From: GCA-2709075 sp038146865
GTDB taxonomy: Bacteria > Pseudomonadota > Alphaproteobacteria > MPNO01 > UBA2964
Reading direction: 5' to 3'
DNA length: 64,000 nucleotides
NCBI GenBank assembly: GCA_038146865.1
Contig: JAYQSL010000002.1
Location: 620,001 to 684,000 of the forward strand
Position numbers and translations under genes: made by a program. The notes under the pieces were generated by a model. That model did no database searches, had not been told where the DNA came from, and saw nothing but the letters and a program-made list of their open reading frames with translations. Below, piece by piece: positions 8,080 to 16,690 of this stretch (positions are counted from its first letter, which is position 1; the number at the start of each line of letters is the position of its first letter).

Positions 8080-8354
8080 AAGCAAGCAAGCCATTATTTT
8101 GGCGCAGAATAGCCTCGCAATCTCCCAACAGATTACCGCTGAGACGCCGAATCTTATACTTAACTCAGAAGCTAATCCCATAGGATTCCGGATCTAATCT
8201 TAAACATCATCAAAACCAGACTTTAGAAGGATCACAATTCTACGATCTTCGGCCCACCTCACATAAACATTGCAAAAAGCAATAGTTTTACTTGATTACT
8301 TGGCCATCGTCTGAAACCATGAAAAAAAAATAAAAACTCTGGGAGGTTTTACAA

Positions 8355-9632
8355 ATGAAGACGACGATTTTATTGCGCCTCGGGCTGATTGCTTTATCTG
8401 GATGCATCGCGACTAACTCGGTATCAGCAAACGAGGTGGCAGATTTTTATAAAGATAAACGTGTCACGATGTGGATTGGATACTCTTCGGGTGGAGGCTA
8501 TGATCGATATGCAAGGACACTATCAAGGCACATAGGGAGGCATATCCCCGGCAACCCTAAATTTGTCGCAAAAAATAAAACCGGGGCGGGAAGTATGATC
8601 CTCACCAATGAGGTCTACTCGACGCTTCCTCAAGATGGGACTGTAATTGCGGCCGTTGGTCGAGGCATGCCTATGGAGCCACTCTTTGGTAACAAGCAAG
8701 CAAAATTTGATCCCCGAAAATTTGGTTGGATTGGCAGCACCAACAATGAGGTGAGCACATGTGCAACTATGGCGACCACGGGCATTAAAACATTCAAAGA
8801 TTTGCAAACCAGAGGGGCAACTTTAGGTGGGACTGGCAAAGGGGCCGACACAGATACTTTCCCAACGGTGATGAACAATCTTTTGGATACTCGCCTAAAG
8901 CTCGTCACAGGTTACCCCGGTGGTAACGATATTAATTTCGCGATGGAGAAGGGTGAACTTGATGGCCGTTGTGGCTGGTCTTGGTCATCGGTTAAGGCAA
9001 CGCGGGCGAGTTGGCTGAAATCAGGTAAAATCAACATTTTACTTCAAATGTCGACAGCGAAACACGCCGACCTACCTAATGTTCCACTTATTATCGACTT
9101 GGCTAAATCAGAACAAGACAAGCAAATAATGAAGCTGATTTTTGCTCGTCAAGCCTGGGGACGTCCATTCAATACAACTCCTAACGTTCCGAAAGCTCGA
9201 TTGGCTGCTTTGCAAGCTGCCTTTGATGCGACCATGAAGGATCCAAAATATATTGCTGACATGAAAAGACAAAAGCTCGAGCTGAATCCAATATCTGGAC
9301 GTCAAATCCAGGGAATGATTGAGGATTTATACAAATCTCCAAAGGATCTTGTGGCTCGGGCTGCCAAAGCGGCAAGTGACGACGCGGCGCTTAACGTCTC
9401 CAAAGCAAGCATCCCCGTGCTGACCCATCAGGGCAAGATCACCAAGCTCAAAAGAAAAGGTCGCCGTGTTTCTTGGAAAGGCGCAACTGCCAAAGGAAAA
9501 CTCAAAGTGCGCGGTAAAACCAAAATCACCATAGCTGGAAAAAAGGTTAAGAGTTCTGCTCTAAAAGTGGGAATGAATTGCACTTTCAAGGTTCGAGGGG
9601 TCGAATCGGCACTCGCAATTGCCTGCAACTAA
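8355..9632 (+). CDS. TctC-like solute-binding protein with extra C-terminal beta domain
   Basis: The extracytoplasmic binding protein of a tripartite tricarboxylate transporter; it captures a carboxylate for the permease encoded next. The signal peptide (residues 1-26) contains LSGC at 14-17, a possible lipobox, but a VSA-NE signal peptidase I site is also present. The binding fold follows: FYKDKRVTMWIGYSSGGGYD, KNKTGAGSMILTN, GWIGSTNNEVS and TGYPGGNDINFAMEKGELDG. TctC proteins usually end near residue 345. Here about 70 extra residues (355-425) follow: basic, beta-rich, with GKITKLKRKGRRVSWKG and VGMNCTFKVRG, resembling DUF5666-type small beta domains. GGGAGG precedes the ATG. It probably forms a unit with the permease at 9743. 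Confidence 0.85.
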   Translation: MKTTILLRLGLIALSGCIATNSVSANEVADFYKDKRVTMWIGYSSGGGYDRYARTLSRHIGRHIPGNPKFVAKNKTGAGSMILTNEVYSTLPQDGTVIAAVGRGMPMEPLFGNKQAKFDPRKFGWIGSTNNEVSTCATMATTGIKTFKDLQTRGATLGGTGKGADTDTFPTVMNNLLDTRLKLVTGYPGGNDINFAMEKGELDGRCGWSWSSVKATRASWLKSGKINILLQMSTAKHADLPNVPLIIDLAKSEQDKQIMKLIFARQAWGRPFNTTPNVPKARLAALQAAFDATMKDPKYIADMKRQKLELNPISGRQIQGMIEDLYKSPKDLVARAAKAASDDAALNVSKASIPVLTHQGKITKLKRKGRRVSWKGATAKGKLKVRGKTKITIAGKKVKSSALKVGMNCTFKVRGVESALAIACN

Positions 9633-9650
9633 AAGTAAACCGATAACTTA

Positions 9651-9704
9651 GCGGCGTCCGCCTTTGTCGAAATTTATCTCATAAAGGCGAATGCCGCGTG
9701 TTTT
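9651..9704 (+). terminator. Terminator-like hairpin between tctC-like gene and permease
   Basis: GCGGC (9651-9655) and GCCTTT (9660-9665) pair with AAAGGC (9683-9688) and GCCGC (9693-9697), leaving a small internal loop and a 17-nt apex. GTGTTTTCC follows, a weak T tail. It may be a partial terminator or mRNA-stabilising stem that keeps binding-protein mRNA above permease mRNA. Confidence 0.4.
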
Positions 9705-9742
9705 CCTGACAAGGTATCTAATTATTTGATCGATTTACCACC

Positions 9743-11842
9743 ATGGATGTAAGTCTCCTCAGTGTGGCCATAGAGGCCATGGGTACAATCCTTGAACCCA
9801 CCAGAATGCTATTTTTGGCCGGTGGCGTCTTACTTGGTCTTGCTCTCGGAGTTATACCAGGCCTGGGTGGTATTGTCGGGATGGCTTTGCTGCTCCCATT
9901 CACCTTCGACATAGATCCTTACAGTGCTTTTGCCCTTCTTCTCGGTATGGGGTCTGTAACAACAACATCAGACACCATTCCAGCCGTTTTATTCGGTGTA
10001 CCGGGGACTGCCGGATCAGCCGCAACCATCCTCGACGGCCACCCACTGGCCCGCCAAGGGCAGGCAGGGCGGGCCTTTGGGGCTGCCTACACGGCATCCA
10101 TGATGGGCGGAATTATAGGTGCGTTCCTCCTCGCGATCTCAATACCGATCCTACGACCCGTGATGCTAACCGTTGGGGCTCCAGAGCTTTTATCTTTTGC
10201 CTTCTTTGGGCTTTGTATGGTTTCGGTCCTCTCAGGTTCGTCACCACTTCGAGGTCTTGCTGCGGCCGGATTTGGCTTGATGATAGACATGGTGGGGCAA
10301 GATCCGCAGACCGGAACACTGAGATGGACGATGGGAACCCTTTACCTTTGGAGCGGCTTCCCCCTTGTGCCGGTGACGCTTGGAATATTCGCGTTACCAG
10401 AACTAGCGGACATGATGATAGAACGTCGAACAATTGCCACCGAGGGGAAGTTAGATACGCGAAACGGTCAGTGGCGGGGTGTAAGAGATACCATCAAACA
10501 TTGGTGGCTGGTTGTTAGGGTAGCAACAATTGGCTCCACGTTGGGCGCCATCCCTGGATTGGGAGCAGCTATTATTGACTGGGTAGCCTATGGTCATGCC
10601 GCACGAACAGAGAAGGGTGCATCGGAGACTTTCGGGACTGGCGATATTCGGGGGGTTTTAGCTTCTGAGGGAGCAAATAATGCTAAGGAAGGGGGAGCCC
10701 TCGTCCCGACTATAGCCTTCGGCGTGCCTGGAAGTGCGTCTATGGCCATTCTTTTGGGGGCTTTTCTTATCCATGGATTGATCCCGGGTCCCGACATGCT
10801 CTCTAAAAACCTCGATGTGACCTATGCCATAGTTTGGTCGGTAGGGATCGCCAATATTTTAGGGGCCGGACTTTGCTTTATGTTCTCGGATCAACTGGCA
10901 AAGCTCGCCATAATCCGGCCCTCCATCATTATGCCTCTTATACTAACCGTTATTATCGTCGGCGCATTTCAAGCTCGAAGAGATTGGGGTGACTTATATG
11001 CCCTCCTCGCGTTTGGGGTTATAGGTTGGGGCATGAAGCGGCTGAGATGGCCGCGTCCCCCAGTAATTCTTGGTGTGGTGCTCGGCGGGATCGTCGAGAG
11101 GTATTTCAATATATCAGTTAATCGGTACTCAGAGGACTGGGAGACTCTCGAAGATATCTATTATTGGCTAGTGTATGATCATTACATTGTTCTCATTGTC
11201 TTTGTACTCGCAATTTGGGGCCTGTATCGTCCGCTGATGCGTGAGTTTCAGAAAAATGGCGGAATCGCAGCCCTATTTTCAGGCTTTACCAAGCCGAAAT
11301 TCGACATGAACACCCTCTTTTACATCGTGTTTATCGCCTTACTTTTAGTAATGTATTCGGAGGCTGCCGCCTGGAAAGACATGGCAAAACGGGTACCAAT
11401 TTTCATTGCCGTCCTTACTCTCTGTTTTGCAGCCTTGAGCTTCGTGAACCACACTTTCAGACCATCATCGAGAGCTGAAAACAAAGATGACAATTCTAAA
11501 GATAACGTTTCTACAACAGCGCGCGCCGCACATCTCGATATTGAGGCCGATAGTTCGATACCAACGTCAGTAGTTGCGCGACGGGCAACCGGCTTTTTAT
11601 TGTGGATTATTGGCTTCCTCTCATCCACGGCTCTAATCGGAATGCTGCCCACAACTTTTATTTTTTGTATTGCTTTCATGCGCGTCGAAAATAGGGAACC
11701 CTGGGGGCTTGCTATTGCAATCTCAACATCATTATTAATTTTTGCCTGGTATGTTTTTGACAGCCTGCTTGCATTACCCTGGCCAAGGCCTTTGGTATCC
11801 ATGCTATTTCCAGAGCTGAGAGATGTCGTGCCATCCTGGTAA
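9743..11842 (+). CDS. TTT transporter permease, TctA-TctB fusion
   Basis: This 699-residue polytopic membrane protein transports a carboxylate with its binding protein, using an ion gradient. Residues 1 to about 500 are a full TctA large permease: ALGVIPGLGGIVGMALLLPF near 34-53, TTSDTIPAVLFGVPGTAGSAATILDG near 74-99, and a second GxxxVPTIAFGVPGSASMAILLGAF repeat near 315-340. After a loop, residues 520-695 add about four hydrophobic segments with a charged linker near 575-610. They end in LALPWPRPLVSMLFPEL, the usual end of the small TctB subunit. TctA alone is about 500 residues, so this is a natural fusion of both membrane subunits. The ATG at 9743 has only a weak ribosome site. Confidence 0.88.
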   Translation: MDVSLLSVAIEAMGTILEPTRMLFLAGGVLLGLALGVIPGLGGIVGMALLLPFTFDIDPYSAFALLLGMGSVTTTSDTIPAVLFGVPGTAGSAATILDGHPLARQGQAGRAFGAAYTASMMGGIIGAFLLAISIPILRPVMLTVGAPELLSFAFFGLCMVSVLSGSSPLRGLAAAGFGLMIDMVGQDPQTGTLRWTMGTLYLWSGFPLVPVTLGIFALPELADMMIERRTIATEGKLDTRNGQWRGVRDTIKHWWLVVRVATIGSTLGAIPGLGAAIIDWVAYGHAARTEKGASETFGTGDIRGVLASEGANNAKEGGALVPTIAFGVPGSASMAILLGAFLIHGLIPGPDMLSKNLDVTYAIVWSVGIANILGAGLCFMFSDQLAKLAIIRPSIIMPLILTVIIVGAFQARRDWGDLYALLAFGVIGWGMKRLRWPRPPVILGVVLGGIVERYFNISVNRYSEDWETLEDIYYWLVYDHYIVLIVFVLAIWGLYRPLMREFQKNGGIAALFSGFTKPKFDMNTLFYIVFIALLLVMYSEAAAWKDMAKRVPIFIAVLTLCFAALSFVNHTFRPSSRAENKDDNSKDNVSTTARAAHLDIEADSSIPTSVVARRATGFLLWIIGFLSSTALIGMLPTTFIFCIAFMRVENREPWGLAIAISTSLLIFAWYVFDSLLALPWPRPLVSMLFPELRDVVPSW

Positions 11843-12005
11843 AATTTGATTATCTTTACAGCTTTCGGCCAGCCGCCTTACCAAAGGGCTATGATTTTGA
11901 ATGGCATTTTCCTAAAAAAAGATCAAAAAAGATTACTACTTTTCTTTTTCAGTATAAATCGGCACGGTTCGGGTCGTTTCCACAGCATCCTAATCATATC
12001 TAATA

Positions 12006-12920
12006 ATGGATAACTTTATGGCAGATCAATTACCTTACGCGCTTCCTCCCGACCCAAATACACGTCCTCCATCTCAGGCTCTCCCGGTGGTTGCTTGCGA
12101 CACGCATTTTCACATTTTCGGCCCCCATAATAAGTTTCCGCTTTCCGACAAACGTCGCTACACGCCGCCATGCGCTCCCTTTGAGAATTACCAAAAAGTT
12201 CAAAAGGTCACAGGACTTACCCATGCGGTCGCAGTGCAGCCAACAGCGCACGGCTTTGATAATTCAGCCATCATGGATGCAGTCGCTCGATCTGACGGCA
12301 AAATGAGAGCTGTCGTGCGATTTAATGAAGAAACCTCTGACGCACAGTTAGAAGACCTCAATCAAAGAGGAGCTCGCGGCGCTCGGTTTTCGTTGATGTC
12401 TGATAGACCGGGAAGTATTGAAAATCTTCGGGCCGCACTGCCCCGCATGGAAAAACTTGGATGGTCATTGGTACTTCACGTTGAACCGGATCATTTTGTG
12501 GCGAACGAAAAATTCATTCGAGAAATTCCAATAATTACCATCATCGATCACATGGCGCGCTGTAAGCCCAAGGATGGAGGCATTAAACATCCGGCCTTTG
12601 CGCTACTCATAGACCTTTTAAAAGATGACCGTTTCTGGGTAAAAATCGCGAGCATAGACAAGCTTTCTGCGCAAACTGTACCTTTTAACCAAGACTCGAT
12701 ACCGTATTCTGACGTGGTTCCAATGGGAAAAGCCGTGATTGAGGCCGCAGTTGATAGGGTGATATGGGGCTCTGATTGGCCCCATGGGAATAATTTCAAA
12801 CCAGGACGGGTGCCAAACGAGGGCGATCTCTTAAATTCTTTGGGAGCAATGGCGACGGATCAGAAAGATATACAAAAAATTCTTAGTACAAATCCGATGC
12901 GCCTGTATTTCGATAGGTAG
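12006..12920 (+). CDS. Amidohydrolase-family TIM-barrel hydrolase, LigI (pyrone dicarboxylate lactonase)-like
   Basis: A 304-residue metal-dependent hydrolase of the amidohydrolase superfamily. The signature ACDTHFHIFGP (residues 30-40) gives the first two ligand His residues. LVLHVEPDHF (about 156-165), IIDHMARCKP (about 179-188) and the closing VIWGSDWPHGNNF (about 257-269) supply the remaining His and Asp. This pattern, with HIFGP and WGSDWPH, is characteristic of the 2-pyrone-4,6-dicarboxylate lactonase group, which opens lactone rings in protocatechuate and lignin-monomer catabolism. Related members act on other lactones or sugars. It follows the TTT permease by about 160 nt, so the transported acid may feed this pathway. 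The start could also be the ATG at 12018. Confidence 0.82.
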   Translation: MDNFMADQLPYALPPDPNTRPPSQALPVVACDTHFHIFGPHNKFPLSDKRRYTPPCAPFENYQKVQKVTGLTHAVAVQPTAHGFDNSAIMDAVARSDGKMRAVVRFNEETSDAQLEDLNQRGARGARFSLMSDRPGSIENLRAALPRMEKLGWSLVLHVEPDHFVANEKFIREIPIITIIDHMARCKPKDGGIKHPAFALLIDLLKDDRFWVKIASIDKLSAQTVPFNQDSIPYSDVVPMGKAVIEAAVDRVIWGSDWPHGNNFKPGRVPNEGDLLNSLGAMATDQKDIQKILSTNPMRLYFDR

Positions 12921-13006
12921 GCCTTTCACAAAAATTAATTATAACGCTTGAGTCGGTGTATACTGCATAAAACTGTTTGAAGAATTGATTAGAAGGGCCT
13001 GAGATA

Positions 13007-13579
13007 ATGCTTCAAAAAGCTAGTGTTTTTTTATTTGCGTTTGCGTTACTTCTGGTGATGCCTACCTTTGCGCATTCTAATAATACCAGTTCACAATCCT
13101 CATTTACGGAGGCAGAAGTTTTATCGAAGGCAGAGGGATTGATGGGCTCCTCTGCCGCCGGATTAGCGAAGGCTGTAGAAAAGGCTTTCTCGGATTTCGG
13201 GGCTCCCAACGCCTTTATAGAAGGTGAAGAGTTCAGTGGAGCAATGATGGTAGGGCTCCGTTACGGAGAGGGCACTTTGAACCTAAGGAATGGAAAAACT
13301 CAAAAAATTTTTTGGCAGGGCCCGTCCGTTGGGTGGGATGTCGGAGGACATGCTTCAAAAGTCATCACCCTGGTATACAATCTTAAAAATAGCGAAGATA
13401 TTTTTCGTCGATTCCCTGGCGTCGATGGGAGCTTCTATTTCTTCGCCGGCGCAAGCCTTAACTATCAAAGTGCAGGCGACGTCATCCTAGCGCCAATTCG
13501 CACCGGTGTTGGTATGAGGTGGGGCGCGAATATTGGATACCTCCACTACAGCAAGGAACATAGCTGGTTCCCATTTTAG
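13007..13579 (+). CDS. EipA-like envelope protein (DUF1134)
   Basis: A 190-residue exported protein. A signal peptide (about residues 1-23, ending FAHS) is followed by a DUF1134 domain, with GLRYGEGTLNLRNGKTQKIFWQGPSVGWDVGG in the middle and GVGMRWGANIGYLHYS at the end. In Brucella the DUF1134 protein EipA is a periplasmic protein needed for envelope integrity. The same role here is inferred from family membership. The gene stands alone between the amidohydrolase and a cytochrome c gene, all on the same strand with separate upstream regions. Confidence 0.85.
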   Translation: MLQKASVFLFAFALLLVMPTFAHSNNTSSQSSFTEAEVLSKAEGLMGSSAAGLAKAVEKAFSDFGAPNAFIEGEEFSGAMMVGLRYGEGTLNLRNGKTQKIFWQGPSVGWDVGGHASKVITLVYNLKNSEDIFRRFPGVDGSFYFFAGASLNYQSAGDVILAPIRTGVGMRWGANIGYLHYSKEHSWFPF

Positions 13580-13711
13580 AGCATTCTTTTCTTACCATTA
13601 ATTGCCTTCTGGGGGCCAAAAAATCGGGTCTCGGCTAAAAGCTGCTTGAGTGGGATTTGACTGACACAGCCAACCGATCCATATAACGCGTGTCATATTG
13701 AGGAAGGGTTA

Positions 13712-14089
13712 ATGAAAATTATTGGTATATCTCTGGTCACACTATTACTTGCGTTATCTGCGCAACATGCCTTGGCAGGCGACCCGAAAAAAGGGATGCG
13801 TGTCTTTAATAAATGCAAAGCATGCCATGCAGTCGTAGCTGGAAAAAACAAAGTGGGACCCAGCCTTCATGGTTTTTTCGGACGTCAACCAGGAACCGCG
13901 CCTAAGTACAAATTCTCCAAAGGAATGAAGAAGTTTGGGGAAGGCAAAAAATGGACAAAAGAATTATTCATTGCCTACATTGAGAAGCCGCGGAAGATGG
14001 TTAAAGGCACCAAAATGGCATTCCCCGGTCTTAAGAAACAAAAAGATAGAGAAAATTTAACAGCCTACCTTTTAAAGGCGACAAACTAG
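13712..14089 (+). CDS. Cytochrome c2-type periplasmic class I cytochrome c
   Basis: A 125-residue soluble electron carrier. The signal peptide is residues 1-22 (ending HALA-GD). The haem site is CKACH at 35-39, and GPSLHGFFGR at 49-58 follows as in mitochondrial-type class I cytochromes. The sixth ligand is Met102 in GTKMAFPG. The lysine-rich surface suits docking to an oxidase or reductase. AGGAAGGG precedes the ATG at good spacing. It would carry electrons between the bc1 complex or a dehydrogenase and a terminal oxidase. The exact partner cannot be assigned; the GMC oxidoreductase downstream is one speculative donor. Confidence 0.9.
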   Translation: MKIIGISLVTLLLALSAQHALAGDPKKGMRVFNKCKACHAVVAGKNKVGPSLHGFFGRQPGTAPKYKFSKGMKKFGEGKKWTKELFIAYIEKPRKMVKGTKMAFPGLKKQKDRENLTAYLLKATN

Positions 14090-14345
14090 GTTACTCGATA
14101 ACTCTTGTTGACCAGACAGATAAATGGCGGGAATTGATGTCATTACGGTTTCAAGCCCTCTCTAGTTATCTAATTAAAGTGTCCGAGGGAAAGCGTCTAC
14201 ATTTTGTTTTTTAGCAATTCGAGTGCTGGTATAATATTTGGAATGCCAACATAGCCGTAAGCACAAGACCAAACCTCGGTTTGAGAACTCTAGTGTCGTT
14301 TTTATAGGCTCATTGGCATTTGGAGACATTGGAGAAATTACGGAA

Positions 14346-14861
14346 ATGGATTTAAAAGATCACATACGAACAATTCCCGATTTTCCCAAACCGGGGATAC
14401 TTTTCTACGATATTTCAACACTTCTTCACAATTCAAAAGCTTGGAAATGCGCTATAGATCAACTTTCAGAGCGCATCGCTATCTATGAACCTGAGGTGCT
14501 TCTAGGCATTGAAGCGCGAGGTTTTTTATTTGCCGCTCCAATTGCATACAAGCTAGGCTGCGGGTTTGCGATGATCCGAAAAAAATCCAAATTACCAGGT
14601 ACGACCATCTCCCACAGCTACGCGCTTGAGTACGGCACGGATACTATTGAAATCCAGTCTGATGCGGTCACAAATGGACAAAAGGTGGTAGTAGTGGATG
14701 ATATACTTGCTACCGGGGGAACAATCTCGGGTGCTGTTGAGTTGCTGAATAAAATGGACGCCAGTATTCAAGCGGTCGCATTTTTAGCCGAATTGTCTTT
14801 TTTGGGTGGTCGAGACAAATTTGAGGTGCCTTGTGAAACGCTTTTGACTTACGAGGAGTGA
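14346..14861 (+). CDS. apt: Adenine phosphoribosyltransferase
   Basis: Purine-salvage enzyme converting adenine plus PRPP to AMP. The open frame extends upstream to 14238. The ATG at 14346 has GGAGA about 10 nt before it and gives 171 residues, the normal length, starting MDLKDHIRTIPDFPKPGILFYD like other Apt proteins. GIEARGFLFAAPIAYKLG (about 57-74) and the PRPP-binding VVVVDDILATGGT (about 117-129) are intact, as is RKKSKLPG for the flexible loop. The gene is free-standing and convergent with the UbiD gene. Confidence 0.93.
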   Translation: MDLKDHIRTIPDFPKPGILFYDISTLLHNSKAWKCAIDQLSERIAIYEPEVLLGIEARGFLFAAPIAYKLGCGFAMIRKKSKLPGTTISHSYALEYGTDTIEIQSDAVTNGQKVVVVDDILATGGTISGAVELLNKMDASIQAVAFLAELSFLGGRDKFEVPCETLLTYEE

Positions 14862-15014
14862 ATTCTAGCGAGGGCCGAGCGACCTTGCATGCCTCTAGTC
14901 TTAATTTGGACTATCCGTCACAGACAAAAGAAACACTCGTAGCCGCTGCCGATAACATTGCCACACCCCTCGGCAACAGAATTTTCTAAAAATCAAACCG
15001 CCTTTTTCAGGACC

Positions 15015-16607
15015 CTATTTTGTCGGTCGAACTGCCGAGAACTCTGAGTCTTTCATGCAAAATTTACCGACTTTATCTTGCCACAATAGACCTTGTTCAT
15101 GCAGGCTTCCGAGAGCACGCCCCACCGCTTGGAAACCCTCAGATTCAAATCTTTCTACCAAGTCTGCATAGTAAAGAGGTTCTGCACTAATCATTTCCCG
15201 AATTTTACCAGCTAATTCGACTATTTCGAGGTCCGAGAAAACATCGGGTGGCAATTTATCTCCATCCTTACCGACAAAGTCTTCCAATCTAACCTCGTCG
15301 GCATAAGCGTAAGCAATGCGCTCATAGCGCTCCCTCGGGATATGGTCACTGATAGTCGCATCAATGCCCATCTTAGCGGTGGTTGGGATTTTTCCAGGTA
15401 CAATTGTTAAACTTGGATCCAAGGGCTTTGACCTGGCACCAGAAATAATGAGAACGTCTTCATCTGCTTGAACTCGTGTGGCAACCGCCCACTCCACGTC
15501 CATTGGATCAAAAACATCGATGTCAGCATCCACGACAGTAACATGTTTCATATCAGCGACTGATAGAGAGGCAAGAATCGCATTTTTACCGTCACCGGGA
15601 AGCCCTTTAATCGCAATAACCGCGTGCCAGTGGCAGCATCCGCCGGGCGTAATATTCACCGCGGTCGCAGTAACCCCGGCCTCATGAAGTGCTCTTTTAA
15701 CAGCGGCCTCATATATGGGTCCTGACGGCCAAATATTCTCCCATGGCATGTGCAAGGCATAATAAATGGGATTTTTCCTCATTGAGATGGCCTTGACCCT
15801 TACTAGCGGATTCCAATGCAATCCTCCCATTAGTCTTGTAAATTCTCCAAAGCGGCCCTCGGGCAAGGTCCATCCGGTTGGCAGAATTTCCGCCTCCAAT
15901 ACGATTTCAGCATCAGAGATACATGGAGTATCAATGGTCTTGCAGGGAGTAAGCTCAACCGCACGACCTCGCATTCCCCCAGACATTGAAATTTCGCTCA
16001 CGCCAGCTGCCGCCTTAAAACAACCCGTGATAAGTTCTGCTGGATGCGTCCCAATATTTATTGAGATAGGTAAAGGCTCATTTTTCGCGAGCGCCTTTTC
16101 AGCGAGCTTGCGTAAATTATTCGGGGTGACAACATCAATACCTGTCGTATTTCTATCTTTAATAAGGAACCGATAAATACCGGCATTGAGGCCCATTTCC
16201 TCGTCCTCCACGAGCGTAACGCCTGCCGTGATCATGGGACCCCCATCGCGCACAGAAAATAAAGGCACTGGCAATTTATAAAGGTCGACGTCTTCACCTT
16301 CGATGAGAATTTCACGAACAGGACCCGCATTGACTACCCTGGGATCAATGGGGCGATCGATTCCATTTCGCAACTTTTCTTCAATTTCAGGGAAAGGACA
16401 CCCCATCGCGATGGACAACCGATCTCTATTGTTTGTCAGCCCCGAAATGACCGGCATCTCATATCCAATGACATTTGAAAATAGCAATGCTTTGTCAGAT
16501 TGGTCGACAAGCGCGGCTATATGTCGGATATCAACAGGTTTCGTAATTTCAGTGAGTTGTCCTTCTTGACGTAGATCGCTGACAAACTCTCGAAAACTAT
16601 TAGACAT
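15015..16607 (-). CDS. UbiD family decarboxylase
   Basis: A prenylated-FMN-dependent (de)carboxylase of the UbiD family, 530 residues from the ATG at 16607. That start is favoured over an in-frame codon at 16670 because AGGAAG lies 7 nt upstream and MSNSFREFVSDLRQEGQL is a typical UbiD beginning. Visible family features include AGVTLVEDEEMGLNAGIYRF, the catalytic-region AEIVLEAEILPTGWTLPEGRFGEFTRLMGG (E-x-x-x-R type) and CHWHAVIAIKGLPGDGKNAI. The family acts on aromatic or alpha,beta-unsaturated acids, and ubiquinone synthesis is only one case. The catabolic neighbours favour an aromatic or acrylic-type acid. No UbiX, which makes the cofactor, is in the window. Confidence 0.87.
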   Translation of the reverse strand: MSNSFREFVSDLRQEGQLTEITKPVDIRHIAALVDQSDKALLFSNVIGYEMPVISGLTNNRDRLSIAMGCPFPEIEEKLRNGIDRPIDPRVVNAGPVREILIEGEDVDLYKLPVPLFSVRDGGPMITAGVTLVEDEEMGLNAGIYRFLIKDRNTTGIDVVTPNNLRKLAEKALAKNEPLPISINIGTHPAELITGCFKAAAGVSEISMSGGMRGRAVELTPCKTIDTPCISDAEIVLEAEILPTGWTLPEGRFGEFTRLMGGLHWNPLVRVKAISMRKNPIYYALHMPWENIWPSGPIYEAAVKRALHEAGVTATAVNITPGGCCHWHAVIAIKGLPGDGKNAILASLSVADMKHVTVVDADIDVFDPMDVEWAVATRVQADEDVLIISGARSKPLDPSLTIVPGKIPTTAKMGIDATISDHIPRERYERIAYAYADEVRLEDFVGKDGDKLPPDVFSDLEIVELAGKIREMISAEPLYYADLVERFESEGFQAVGRALGSLHEQGLLWQDKVGKFCMKDSEFSAVRPTK

Positions 16608-16690
16608 AATGCTGCTTCCTGTGGCTAAAGAAATTCTGCGCGGGCGGAAGGTAGCACCCTCTCCCCTCAACCATCAAGCCGCGTTCAAAT

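Noticed and set aside
11320..11802. 160-codon antisense frame inside the TctA-TctB gene
   Set aside because: Lies opposite a clearly conserved membrane domain and has no recognisable family motif; a shadow of codon bias.
14238..14345. Longer N-terminus for apt
   Set aside because: The extra 36 residues are not part of the Apt family, and the ribosome site supports ATG 14346.
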